A DNA stretch of 64,000 bases from Membranipora membranacea (Eukaryota; Bryozoa; Gymnolaemata; Cheilostomatida; Membraniporidae): NCBI GenBank assembly GCA_914767715.1, contig OU612065.1, positions 28,706,001 through 28,770,000 of the forward strand, written 5' to 3'. Position 1 is the stretch's first letter. Each line of letters starts with the position of its first letter. The notes beneath the pieces are model-generated. The model had not been told where the DNA came from, did not search any database, and saw only the letters and a list, made by a program, of their open reading frames with translations. The position numbers and the translations under genes were made by a program. Of the stretch, positions 9,609-21,956 are shown piece after piece.

Positions 9609-12600
9609 ATGAGGCCAATGAGGCCATCAACTGGTCAGAGTTTAAAAGAAATCTCATGGCTTTTTAATTTTTTCGCCTGCCGTTTGGCATGTTTTTTTAT
9701 GTCAAAATTGGCCCTCGTTAAAAATGTTGCTGACGCCAATCTAAGAGGGGCAGCCCCGAACGGTTTTCCGTTCCAAAGTCAGCATGAAATTCCACACGTT
9801 ATAGAGTAGGTTAGAAGGCAATCTATTTTTTAATCTGGCCGTAAAAAACAACAAGGGTCCCCCCTTTGTTACTTTTTATAAATTTAAAGTCGCTCTCATC
9901 TCTGTTCTATTTATCGTAGGATCTTCATATTCTGGAATTTGAATGAGGCCAATGAGGCCATCAACTGGTCAGAGTTTAAAAGAAATCCGATGGCTTTTTA
10001 ATTTTTTCGCCTGCCGTTTGGCATGTTTTTTTATGTCAAAATTGGCCCTCGTTAAAAATGTTGCTGACGCCAATCTAAGAGGGGCAGCCCCGAACGGTTT
10101 TCCGTTCCAAAGTCAGCATGAAATTCCACACGGTATAGAGTAGGTTAGAAGGCAATCTATTTTTTAATCTGGCCGTAAAAAACACCAAGGGTCCCCCCTT
10201 TGTTACTTTTTATAATTTTAAAGTCGCTCTCATCTCTGTTCTATTTATCGTAGGATCTTCATATTCTGGAATTTGAATGAGGCCAATGAGGCCATCAACT
10301 GGTCAGAGTTTAAAAGAAATCCGATGGCTTTTTAATTTTTTCGCCTGCCGTTTGGCATGTTTTTTTATGTCAAAATTGGCCCTCGTTAAAAATGTTGCTG
10401 ACGCCAATCTAAGAGTGGCATCCCCGAACGAATTTCCGTTCCAAAGTCAGCATGAAATTCCACACGGTATAGAGTAGGTTAGAAGGCAATCTATTTTTTA
10501 ATCTGGACGTAAAAAACACCAAGGGTCCCCCCTTTGTTACTTTTTATAATTTTAAAGTCGCTCTCATCTCTGTTCTATTTATCGTAGGATCTTCATATTC
10601 TGGAATTTGAATGAGGCCAATGAGGCCATCAACTGGTCAGAGTTTAAAAGAAATCCGATGGCTTTTTTATTTTTTCGCCTGCCGTTTGGCATGTTTTTTT
10701 ATGTCAAAATTGGCCCTCGTTAAAAATGTTGCTGACGCCAATCTAAGAGGGGCAGCCCCGGACGGTTTTAAGTTCCAAAGTCAGCATGAAATTCCACACG
10801 GTATAGAGTAGGTTAGAAGGCAATCTATTTTTTAATCTGGCCGTAAAAAACACCAAGGGTCCCCCCTTTGTTACTTTTTATAATTTTAAAGTCGCTCTCA
10901 TCTCTGTTCTAGTTATCGTAGGATCTTCATATTCTGGAATTCGAATGAGGCCAATGAGGCCATCAACTGGTCAGAGTTTAAAAGAAATCCGATGGCTTTT
11001 TAATTTTTTCGCCTGCCGTTTGGCATGTTTTTTTATGTCAAAATTGGCCCTCGTTAAAAATGTTGCTGACGCCAATCTAAGAGGGGCAGCCCCGAACGGT
11101 TTTCCGTTCCAAAGTCAGCATGAAATTCCAAACGTTATAGAGTAGGTTAGAAGGCAATCTATTTTTTAATCTGGCCGTAAAAAACACCAAGGGTCCCCCC
11201 TTTGTTACTTTTTATAAATTTAAAGTCGCTCTCATCTCTGTTCTATTTATCGTAGGATCTTCATATCCTGGAATTTGAATGAGGCCAATGAGGCCATCAA
11301 CTGGTCAGAGTTTAAAAGAAATCCGATGGCTTTTTAATTTTTTCGCCTGCCGTTTGGCATGTTTTTTTATGTCAAAATTGGCCCTCGTTAAAAATGTTGC
11401 TGACGCCAATCTAAGAGGGGCAGCCCCGAACGGTTTTCCGTTCCAAAGTCAGCATGAAATTCCACACGGTATAGAGTAGGTTAGAAGGCAATGTATTTTT
11501 TAATCTGGCCGTAAAAAACACCAAGGGTCCCCCCCTTTGTTACTTTTTATAATTTTAAAGTCGCTCTCATCTCTGTTCTATTTATCGTAGGATCTTCATA
11601 TTCTGGAATTTGAATGAGGCCAATGAGGCCATCAACTGGTCAGAGTTTAAAAGAAATCCGATGGATTTTTAATTTTTTAGCCTGCCGTTTGGCATGTTTT
11701 TTTATGTCTAAATTGGCCCTCGTTAAAAATGTTGCTGACGCCAATCTAAGAGGGGCAGCCCAGAACGGTTTTCTGTTCCAAAGTCAGCATGAAATTCTGC
11801 ACGGTATAGAGTAGGTTAGAAGGCAATCTATTTTTTAATCTGGCCGTAAAAAACACCAAGGGTCCCCCCTTTGTTACTTTTTATAATTTTAAAGTCGCTC
11901 TCATCTCCATTCTATTTATCGTAGGATCTTCATATTCTGGAATTTGAATGAGGCCAATGAGGCCATCAACTGGTCAGAGTTTAAAAGAAATCCGATGGAT
12001 TTTTAATTTTTTAGCCTGCCGTTTGGCATGTTTTTTTATGTCAAATTTGGCCGTCGTTAAAAATGTTGCTGACGCCAATCTAAGAGGGGCAGCCCCGAAC
12101 GGTTTTCTGTTCAAAAGTCAGCATGAAATTCTGCACGGTATAGAGTAGGTTAGAAGGCAATCTATTTTTTAATCTGGCCGTAAAAACACCAAGGGTCCCC
12201 CCTTTGTTACTTTTTATAATTTTAAAGTCGCTCTCATCTCCGTTTTATTTATCGTAGGATCTTCATATTCTGGAATTTGAATGAGGCCAATGAGGCCATC
12301 AACTGGTCAGAGTTTAAAAGAAATCCGATGGATTTTTAATTTTTTAGCCTGCCGTTTGGCATGTTTTTTTATGTCAAAATTGGCCCTCGTTAAAATTGTT
12401 CCTGACGCCAATCTAAGAGGGGCAGCCCCGAACGGTTTTCTGTTCCAAAGTCAGCATGAAATTCTGCACGGTATAGAGTAGGTTAGAAGGCAATGTATTT
12501 TTTAATCTGGCCGTAAAAAACACCAAGGGTCCCCCCTTTGTTACTTTTTATAATTTTAAAGTCGCTCTCATCTCCGTTCTATTTATCGTAGGATCTTCAT

Positions 12601-13282
12601 ATTCTGGAATTTGAATGAGGCCAATGAGGCCATCAACTGGTCAGAGTTTAAAAGAAATCCGATGGATTTTTAATTTTTTAGCCTGCCGTTTGGCATGTTT
12701 TTTTATGTCAAAATTGGCCCTCGTTAAAATTGTTGCTGACGCCAATCTAAGAGGGGCAGCCCCGAACGGTTTTCTGTTCCAAAGTCAGCATGAAATTCTG
12801 CACGGTATAGAGTAGGTTAGAAGGCAATGTATTTTTTAATCTGGCCGTAAAAAACACCAAGGGTCCCCCCTTTGTTACTTTTTATAATTTTAAAGTCGCT
12901 CTCATCTCCGTTCTATTTATCGTAGGATCTTCATATTCTGGAATTTGAATGAGGCCAATGAGCCCATCAACTGGTCAGAGATTAAAAGAAATCCGATGGA
13001 TTTTTAATTTTTTAGCCTGCCGTTTGGCATGTTTTCTTATGTCAAAATTGGCCCTCGTTAAAAATGTTGCTGACGCCAATCTAAGAGGGGCAGCCCCGAA
13101 CGGTTTTCTGTTCCAAAGTCAGCATGAAATTCTGCACGGTATAGAGTAGGTTAGAAGGCAATCTATTTTTTAATCTGGCCGTAAAAAACACCGAGGGTCC
13201 CCCCTTTGTTACTTTTTATAATTTTAAAGTCGCTCTCATCTCCGTTCTATTTATCGTAGGATCTTCATATTCTGGAATTTGA
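9609..13282 (+). repeat. 11-monomer HOR unit, copy 2 (C to M, 3,674 bp)
   Basis: Every typed variant of 5935-9608 reappears 3,674 bp later, including C7 (11529-11535), the short A run of J, and the private changes of K, L and M. The one clear difference I noticed is that the F monomer at 10611 has CCAAAGTC, whereas that at 6937 has CCTAAGTC, so the change at 6937 postdates the duplication or was corrected. The junction between units lies at 9576-9606: upstream bases match the end of an M monomer (CTATTTATCG) and downstream bases match the start of a C monomer (AATTCGAATG). Confidence 0.93.
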
Positions 13283-13616
13283 ATGAGGCCAATGAGGCCA
13301 TCAACTGGTCAGAGTTTAAAAGAAATCCGATGGATTTTTAATTTTTTAGCCTGCCGTTTGGCATGTTTTTTTATGTCAAAATTGGCCCTCCTTAAAAATG
13401 TTGCTGACGCCAATCTACGAGGGGCAGCCCCGAACGGTTTTCCGTTCCAAAGTCAGCATGAAATTCCACACGGTATAGAGTAGGTTAGAAGGCAATCTAT
13501 TTTTTAATCTGGCCGTAAAAAACACCAAGGGTCCCCCCTTTGTTACTTTTTATGATTTTAAAGTCGCTCTCATCTCTGTTCTATTTATCGTCGGATCTTC
13601 ATATTCTGGAATTTGA
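13283..13616 (+). repeat. Hybrid monomer: I-M type head, reference type tail
   Basis: The first part (GGATTTTTAATTTTTTAGCC at about 13332-13351) is of the I-M subfamily, but the hairpin arm is CCGTTC and the frame end reads TTCCACACGG as in the reference type. The switch therefore lies between about 13352 and 13442. It marks the right border of the 11-monomer HOR domain and is the expected product of an in-register exchange between two monomers of different subfamilies. It also carries private changes (CTCCTTAAAAATG, CTACGAGG, TATGATTTTAAAG, ATCGTCGG). Confidence 0.8.
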
Positions 13617-16600
13617 ATGAGGCCAATGAGGCCATCAACTGGTCAGAGTTTAAAAGAAATCCGATGGCTTTTTAATTTTTTCGCCTGCCGTTTGGCATGT
13701 TTTTTTATGTCAAAATTGGCCCTCGTTAAAAATGTTGCTCACGCCAATCTAAGAGGGGCAGCCCCGAACGGTTTTCCGTTCCAAAGTCAGCATGAAATTC
13801 CACACGGTATAGAGTAGGTTAGAAGGCAATCTATTTTTTAATCTGGCCGTAAAAAACACCAAGGGTCCCCCCTTTGTTACTTTTTATAATTTTAAAGTCG
13901 CTCTCATCTCTGTTCTATTTATCGTAGGATCTTCATATTCTGGAATTTGAATGAGGCCAATGAGGCCATCAACTGGTCAGAGTTTAAAAGAAATCCGATG
14001 GCTTTTTAATTTTTTCGCCTGCCGTTTGGCATGTTTTTTTATGTCGAAATTGGCCCTCGTTAAAAAAGTTGCTGACGCCAATCTAAGAGGGGCAGCCCCG
14101 AACGGTTTTCCGTTCCAAAGTCAGCATGAAATTCCACACGGTATAGAGTAGGTTAGAAGGCAATCTATTTTTTAATCTGGCCGTAAAAAACACCAAGGGT
14201 CCCCCCTTTGTTACTTTTTATAATTTTAAAGTCGCTCTCATCTCTGTTCTATTTATCGTAGGATCTTCATATTCTGGAATTTGAATGAGGCCAATGAGGC
14301 CATCAACTGGTCAGAGTTTAAAAGAAATCCGATGGCTTTTTAATTTTTTCGCCTGCCGTTTGACATGTTTTTTTATGTCGAAATTGGCCCTCGTTAAAAA
14401 AGTTGCTGACGCCAATCTAAGAGGGGCAGCCCCGAACGGTTTTCCGTTCCAAAGTCAGCATGAAATTCCACACGGTATAGAGTAGGTTAGAAGGCAATCT
14501 ATTTTTTAATCTGGCCGTAAAAAACACCAAGGGTCCCCCCTTTGTTTCTTTTTATAATTTTAAAGTCGCTCTCATCTGTGTTCTGTTTATCGTCGGATCT
14601 TCATATTCTGGAATTTGAATGAGGCCAATGAGGCCATCAACTGGTCAGAGTTTAAAAGAAATCCGATGGCTTTTTAATTTTTTCGCCTGCCGTTTGGCAT
14701 GTTTTTTTATGTCAAAATTGGCCCTCGTTAAAAATGTTGCTGACGCCAATCTAAGAGGGGCAGCCCCGAACGGTTTTCCGTTCCAAAGTCAGCATGAAAT
14801 TCCACACGGTATAGAGTAGGTTAGAAGGCAATCTATTATTTAATCTGGCCGTAAAAAACACCAAGGGTCCCCCCCTTTGTTACTTTTTTATAATTTTAAA
14901 GTCGCTCTCATCTCTGTTCTATTTATCGTAGGATCTTCATATTCTGGAATTTGAATGAGGCCAATGAGGCCATCAACTGGTCAGAGTTTAAAAGAAATCC
15001 GATGGCTTTTTAATTTTTTCGCCTGCCGTTTGGCATGTTTTTTTATGTCAAAATTGGCCCTCGTTAAAAATGTTGCTTACGCCAATCTAAGAGGGGCAGC
15101 CCCGAACGGTTTTCCGTTCCAAAGTCAGCATGAAATTCCACACGGTATAGAGTAGGTTAGAAGGCAATCTATTTTTTAATCTGGCCGTAAAAAAACACCA
15201 AGGGTCCCCCCTTTGTTACTTTTTATAATTTTAAAGTCGCTCTCATCTCTGTTCTATTTATCGTAGGATCTTCATATTCTGGAATTTGAATGAGGCCAAT
15301 GAGGCCATCAACTGGTCAGAGTTTAAAAGAAATCCGATGGCTTTTTAATTTTTTCGCCTGCCGTTTGGCATGTTTTTTTATGTCAAAATTGGCCGTCGTT
15401 AAAAATGTTGCTGACGCCAATCGAAGAGGGGCAGCCCCGGACGGTTTTCCGTTCCAAAGTCAGCATGAAATTCCACACGGTATAGAGTAGGTTAGAAGGC
15501 AATCTATTTTTTAATCTGGCCGTAAAAAACACCAAGGGTCCCCCCTTTGTTACTTTTTATAATTTTAAAGTCGCTCTCATCTCTGTTCTATTTATCGTAG
15601 GATCTTCATATTCTGGAATTTGAATGAGGCCAATGAGGCCATCAACTGGTCAGAGTTTAAAAGAAATCCGATGGCTTTTTAATTTTTTCGCCTGCCGTTT
15701 GGCATGTTTTTTTATGTCGAAATTGGCCCTCGTTAAAAAAGTTGCTGACGCCAATCTAAGAGGGGCAGCCCCTTCCAAAGTCAGCATGAAATTCCACACG
15801 GTATAGAGTAGGTTAGAAGGCAATCTATTTTTTAATCTGGCCGTAAAAAACACCAAGGGTCCCCCCTTTGTTACTTTTTATAATTTTAAAGTCGCTCTCA
15901 TCTCTGTTCTATTTATCGTAGGATCTTCATATTCTGGAATTTGAATGAGGCCAATGAGGCCATCAACTGGTCAGAGTTTAAAAGAAATCCGATGGCTTTT
16001 TAATTTTTTCGCCTGCCGTTTGGCATGTTTTTTTATGTCAAAATTGGCCCTCGTTAAAAATGTTTCTGACGCCAATCTAAGAGGGGCAGCCCCGAACGGT
16101 TTTCCGTTCCAAAGTCAGCATGAAATTCCACACGGTATAGAGTAGGTTAGAAGGCAATCTATTTTTTAATCTGGCCGTAAAAAACACCAAGGGTCCCCCC
16201 TTTGTTACTTTTTATAATTTTAAAGTCGTTCTCATCTCTGTTCTATTTATCGTAGGATCTTCATATTCTGGAATTTGAATGAGGCCAATGAGGCCATCAA
16301 CTGGTCAGAGTTTAAAAGAAATCCGATGGCTTTTTAATTTTTTCGCCTGCCGTTTGGCATGTTTTTTTATGTCGAAATTGGCCCTCGTTAAAAAAGTTGC
16401 TGACGCCAATCTAAGAGGGGCAGCCCCGAACGGTTTTCCGTTCCAAAATCAGCATGAAATTCCACACGGTATAGAGTAGGTTAGAAGGCAATCTATTTTT
16501 TAATCTGGCCGTAAAAAACACCAAAGGTCCCCCCTTTGTTACTTTTCATAATTTTAAAGTCGCTCTCATCTCTGTTCTATTTATCGTAGGATCTTCATAT

Positions 16601-17280
16601 TCTGGAATTTGAATGAGGCCAATGAGGCCATCAACTGGTCAGAGTTTAAAAGAAATCCGATGGCTTTTTAATTTTCTCGCCTGCCGTTTGGCATGTTTTT
16701 TTATGTCAAAATTGGCCCTCGTTAAAAATGTTGCTGACGCCAATCTAAGAGGGGCAGCCCCGAACGGTTTTCCGTTCCAAAGTCAGCATGAAATTCCACA
16801 CGGTATAGAGTAGGTTAGAAGGCAATCTATTTTTTAATCTGGCCGTAAAAAACACCAAGGGTCCCCCCTTTGTTACTTTTCATAAATTTATAGTCGCTCT
16901 CATCTCTGTTCTATTTATCGTAGGATCTTCATATTCTGGAATTTGAATGAGGCCAATGAGGCCATCAACTGGTCAGAGTTTAAAAGAAATCCGATGGCTT
17001 TTTAATTTTTTCGCCTGCCGTTTGGCATGTTTTTTTATGTCGAAATTGGCCCTCGTTAAAAAAGTTGCTGACGCCAATCTAAGAGGGGCAGCCCCGAACG
17101 GTTTTCCGTTCCAAAGTCAGCATGAAACTCCACACGGTATAGAGTAGGTTAGAAGGCAATCTATTTTTTAATCTGGCCGTAAAAAACACCAAGGGTCCCC
17201 CCTTTGTTACTTTTTATAATTTTAAAGTCGCTCTCATCTCTGTTCTATTTATCGTAGGATCTTCATATTCTGGAATTTGA
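13617..17280 (+). repeat. Loosely ordered monomers with an alternating variant
   Basis: Eleven monomers without a long exact period. A two-site variant (GTCGAAATTGG with AAAAAAGTTGC) occurs at 13951, 14285, 15624, 16279, 16947 and again at 17949 and 20287; from 15624 to 17280 it alternates with standard copies, suggesting a weak dimer (about 668 bp). Length variants cluster here: 14619 is 336 bp (C7 run plus an extra T near 14890), 14955 is 335 bp (extra A near 15191), and 15624 is 321 bp. ATCTGTGTTCTGTTTATCG in the spacer near 14576 reappears near 17906 and 20244, linking this stretch to the following 7-monomer unit. Confidence 0.85.
15624..15944 (+). repeat. Short monomer (321 bp) with exact loss of the hairpin core
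   Basis: At 15772/15773 the sequence passes from GGGGCAGCCCC directly to TTCCAAAG. Compared with the reference, the 13 bases GAACGGTTTTCCG are missing, that is the whole left arm, the T4 loop and half of the right arm of the second inverted repeat. There is no matching microhomology at the ends. A deletion of this shape fits replication slippage across a folded hairpin. The frame is shifted so that the ORF ends after 60 codons. This variant is seen only once, so it has not been amplified. Confidence 0.9.
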
Positions 17281-19618
17281 ATGAGGCCAATGAGGCCATC
17301 AACTGGTCAGAGTTTAAAAGAAATCCGATGGCTTTTTAATTTTTTCGCCTGCCTTTTGGCATGTTTTTTTATGTCAAAATTGGCCCTCGTTAAAAATGTT
17401 GCTGACGCCAATCTAAGAGGGGCAGCCCCGAACGGTTTTCCGTTCCAAAGTCAGCATGAAATTCCACACGGTATAGAGTAGGTTAGAAGGCAATCTATTT
17501 TTTAATCTGGCCGTAAAAAACACCAAGGGTCCCCCCTTTGTTACTTTTTATAATTTTAAAGTCGCTCTAAACTCTGTTCTATTTATCGTAGGATCTTCAT
17601 ATTCTGGAATTTGAATGAGGCCAATGAGGCCATCAACTGGTCAGAGTTTAAAAGAAATCCGATGGCTTTTTAATTTTTTCGCCTGCCGTTTGGCATGTTT
17701 TTTTATGTCAAAATTGGCCCTCGTTAAAAATGTTGCTGACGCCAATCTAAGAGGGGCAGCCCCGAACGGTTTTCCGTTCCAAAGTCAGCATGAAATTCCA
17801 CACGGTATAGAGTAAGTTAGAAGGCAATCTATTTTTTAATCTGGCCGTAAAAAACACCAAGGGTCCCCCCTTTGTTACTTTTTATAATTTTAAAGTCGCT
17901 CTCATCTGTGTTCTGTTTATCGTAGGATCTTCATATTCTGGAATTTGAATGAGGCCAATGAGGCCATCAACTGGTCAGAGTTAAAAAGAAATCCGATGGC
18001 TTTTTAATTTTTTCGTCTGCCGTTTGGCATGTTTTTTTATGTCGAAATTGGCCCTCGTTAAAAAAGTTGCTGACGCCAATCTAAGAGGGGCAGCCCCAAA
18101 CGGTTTTCCGTTCCAAAGTCAGCATGAAATTCCACACGGTATAGAGTAGGTTAGAAGGCAATCTATTTTTTAATCTGGCCGTAAAAAACACCAAGGGTCC
18201 CCCCTTTGTTACTTTTTATAATTTTAAAGTCGCTCTAAACTCTGTTCTATTTATCGTAGGATCTTCATATTCTGGAATTTGAATGAGGCCAATGAGGCCA
18301 TCAACTGGTCAGAGTTTAAAAGAAATCCGATGGCTTTTTAATTTTTTCGCCTGCCGTTTGGCATGTTTTTTTATGTCAAAATTGGCCCTCGTTAAAAATG
18401 TTGCTGACGCCAATCTAAGAGGGGCAGCCCCGAACGGTTTTCCGTTCCAAAGTCAGCATGAAATTCCACACGGTATAGAGTAGGTTAGAAGGCAATCTAT
18501 TTTTTAATCTGGCCGTAAAAAACACCAAGGGTCCCCCCTTTGTTACTTTTTATAATTTTAAAGTCGCTCTCATCTCTGTTCTATTTATCGTAGGATCTTC
18601 ATATTCTGGAATTTGAATGAGGCCAATGAGGCCATCAACTGGTCAGAGTTTAAAAGAAATCCGATGGCTTTTTAATTTTTTCGCCTGCCCTTTGGCATGT
18701 TTTTTTATGTCAAAATTGGCCCTCGTTAAAAATGTTGTTGACGCCAATCTAAGAGGGGCAGCCCCGAACGGTTTTCCGTTCCAAAGTCAGCATGAAATTC
18801 CACACGGTATAGAGTAGGTTAGAAGGCAATCTATTTTTTAATCTGGCCGTAAAAAACACCAAGGGTCCCCCCTTTGTTACTTTTTATAATTTTAAAGTCG
18901 CTCTCATCTCTGTTCTATTTATCGTAGGATCTTCATATTCTGGAATTTGAATGAGGCCAATGAGGCCATCAACTGGTCAGAGTTTAAAAGAAATCCGATG
19001 GCTTTTTAATTTTTTCGCCTGCCGTTTGGCATGTTTTTTTATGTCAAAATTGGCCCTCGTTAAAAATGTTGTTGACGCCAATCTAAGAGGGGCAGCCCCG
19101 AACGGTTTTCCGTTCCAAAGTCAGCATGAAATTCCACACGGTATAGAGTAGGTTAGAAGGCAATCTATTTTTTAATCTGGCCGTAAAAAACACCAAGGGT
19201 CCCCCCTTTGTTACTTTTTATAATTTTAAAGTCGCTCTCATCTCTGTTCTATTTATCGTAGGATCTTCATATTCTGGAATTTGAATGAGGCCAATGAGGC
19301 CATCAACTGGTCAGAGTTTAAAAGAAATCCGATGGCTTTTTAATTTTTTCGCCTGCCGTTTGGCATGTTTTTTTATGTCAAAATTGGCCCTCGTTAAAAA
19401 TGTTGCTGACGCCAATCTAAGAGGGGCAGCCCCGAACGGTTTTCCGTTCCAAAGTCAGCATGAAACTCCACACGGTATAGAGTAGGTTAGAAGGCAATCT
19501 ATTTTTTAATCTGGCCGTAAAAAACACCAAGGGTCCCCCCTTTGTTACTTTTTATAATTTTAAAGTCGCTCTCATCTCTGTTCTATTTATCGTAGGATCT
19601 TCATATTCTGGAATTTGA
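17281..19618 (+). repeat. 7-monomer HOR unit, copy 1 (2,338 bp)
   Basis: Seven monomers in order: CCTTTTGGC with CTCTAAACTC spacer; AGTAAGTTAG with CATCTGTGTTCTG spacer; a copy with GAGTTAAAAAG (in-frame stop), CGTCTGCC and CCAAACGG; a standard copy; CCCTTTGGC with TGTTGTTGACG; TGTTGTTGACG alone; and a copy with GAAACTCC. The same series follows 2,338 bp (7 x 334) later. Breakpoints lie inside a monomer: the copy at 16947 shares GAAACTCC (17128) with the one at 19285 but differs at 17063, so the true duplicated segment starts between 17063 and 17128. A monomer with a stop codon is part of the amplified unit. Confidence 0.93.
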
Positions 19619-21956
19619 ATGAGGCCAATGAGGCCATCAACTGGTCAGAGTTTAAAAGAAATCCGATGGCTTTTTAATTTTTTCGCCTGCCTTTTGGCAT
19701 GTTTTTTTATGTCAAAATTGGCCCTCGTTAAAAATGTTGCTGACGCCAATCTAAGAGGGGCAGCCCCGAACGGTTTTCCGTTCCAAAGTCAGCATGAAAT
19801 TCCACACGGTATAGAGTAGGTTAGAAGGCAATCTATTTTTTAATCTGGCCGTAAAAAACACCAAGGGTCCCCCCTTTGTTACTTTTTATAATTTTAAAGT
19901 CGCTCTAAACTCTGTTCTATTTATCGTAGGATCTTCATATTCTGGAATTTGAATGAGGCCAATGAGGCCATCAACTGGTCAGAGTTTAAAAGAAATCCGA
20001 TGGCTTTTTAATTTTTTCGCCTGCCGTTTGGCATGTTTTTTTATGTCAAAATTGGCCCTCGTTAAAAATGTTGCTGACGCCAATCTAAGAGGGGCAGCCC
20101 CGAACGGTTTTCCGTTCCAAAGTCAGCATGAAATTCCACACGGTATAGAGTAAGTTAGAAGGCAATCTATTTTTTAATCTGGCCGTAAAAAACACCAAGG
20201 GTCCCCCCTTTGTTACTTTTTATAATTTTAAAGTCGCTCTCATCTGTGTTCTGTTTATCGTAGGATCTTCATATTCTGGAATTTGAATGAGGCCAATGAG
20301 GCCATCAACTGGTCAGAGTTAAAAAGAAATCCGATGGCTTTTTAATTTTTTCGTCTGCCGTTTGGCATGTTTTTTTATGTCGAAATTGGCCCTCGTTAAA
20401 AAAGTTGCTGACGCCAATCTAAGAGGGGCAGCCCCAAACGGTTTTCCGTTCCAAAGTCAGCATGAAATTCCACACGGTATAGAGTAGGTTAGAAGGCAAT
20501 CTATTTTTTAATCTGGCCGTAAAAAACACCAAGGGTCCCCCCTTTGTTACTTTTTATAATTTTAAAGTCGCTCTAAACTCTGTTCTATTTATCGTAGGAT
20601 CTTCATATTCTGGAATTTGAATGAGGCCAATGAGGCCATCAACTGGTCAGAGTTTAAAAGAAATCCGATGGCTTTTTAATTTTTTCGCCTGCCGTTTGGC
20701 ATGTTTTTTTATGTCAAAATTGGCCCTCGTTAAAAATGTTGCTGACGCCAATCTAAGAGGGGCAGCCCCGAACGGTTTTCCGTTCCAAAGTCAGCATGAA
20801 ATTCCACACGGTATAGAGTAGGTTAGAAGGCAATCTATTTTTTAATCTGGCCGTAAAAAACACCAAGGGTCCCCCCTTTGTTACTTTTTATAATTTTAAA
20901 GTCGCTCTCATCTCTGTTCTATTTATCGTAGGATCTTCATATTCTGGAATTTGAATGAGGCCAATGAGGCCATCAACTGGTCAGAGTTTAAAAGAAATCC
21001 GATGGCTTTTTAATTTTTTCGCCTGCCCTTTGGCATGTTTTTTTATGTCAAAATTGGCCCTCGTTAAAAATGTTGTTGACGCCAATCTAAGAGGGGCAGC
21101 CCCGAACGGTTTTCCGTTCCAAAGTCAGCATGAAATTCCACACGGTATAGAGTAGGTTAGAAGGCAATCTATTTTTTAATCTGGCCGTAAAAAACACCAA
21201 GGGTCCCCCCTTTGTTACTTTTTATAATTTTAAAGTCGCTCTCATCTCTGTTCTATTTATCGTAGGATCTTCATATTCTGGAATTTGAATGAGGCCAATG
21301 AGGCCATCAACTGGTCAGAGTTTAAAAGAAATCCGATGGCTTTTTAATTTTTTCGCCTGCCGTTTGGCATGTTTTTTTATGTCAAAATTGGCCCTCGTTA
21401 AAAATGTTGTTGACGCCAATCTAAGAGGGGCAGCCCCGAACGGTTTTCCGTTCCAAAGTCAGCATGAAATTCCACACGGTATAGAGTAGGTTAGAAGGCA
21501 ATCTATTTTTTAATCTGGCCGTAAAAAACACCAAGGGTCCCCCCTTTGTTACTTTTTATAATTTTAAAGTCGCTCTCATCTCTGTTCTATTTATCGTAGG
21601 ATCTTCATATTCTGGAATTTGAATGAGGCCAATGAGGCCATCAACTGGTCAGAGTTTAAAAGAAATCCGATGGCTTTTTAATTTTTTCGCCTGCCGTTTG
21701 GCATGTTTTTTTATGTCAAAATTGGCCCTCGTTAAAAATGTTGCTGACGCCAATCTAAGAGGGGCAGCCCCGAACGGTTTTCCGTTCCAAAGTCAGCATG
21801 AAATTCCACACGGTATAGAGTAGGTTAGAAGGCAATCTATTTTTTAATCTGGCCGTAAAAAACACCAAGGGTCCCCCCTTTGTTACTTTTTATAATTTTA
21901 AAGTCGCTCTCATCTCTGTTCTATTTATCGTAGGATCTTCATATTCTGGAATTTGA
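19619..21956 (+). repeat. 7-monomer HOR unit, copy 2 (2,338 bp)
   Basis: The typed variants of the preceding unit recur at an offset of 2,338 bp: CCTTTTGGC, the two CTCTAAACTC spacers, AGTAAGTTAG, the CATCTGTGTTCTG spacer, the GAGTTAAAAAG stop monomer at 20287, and the two TGTTGTTGACG monomers at 20955 and 21289. The seventh monomer (21623) has the standard GAAATTCC instead of GAAACTCC, placing the right limit of the duplicated segment before 21804. I noticed no other difference between the two units by eye, so the duplication looks recent. Confidence 0.92.
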
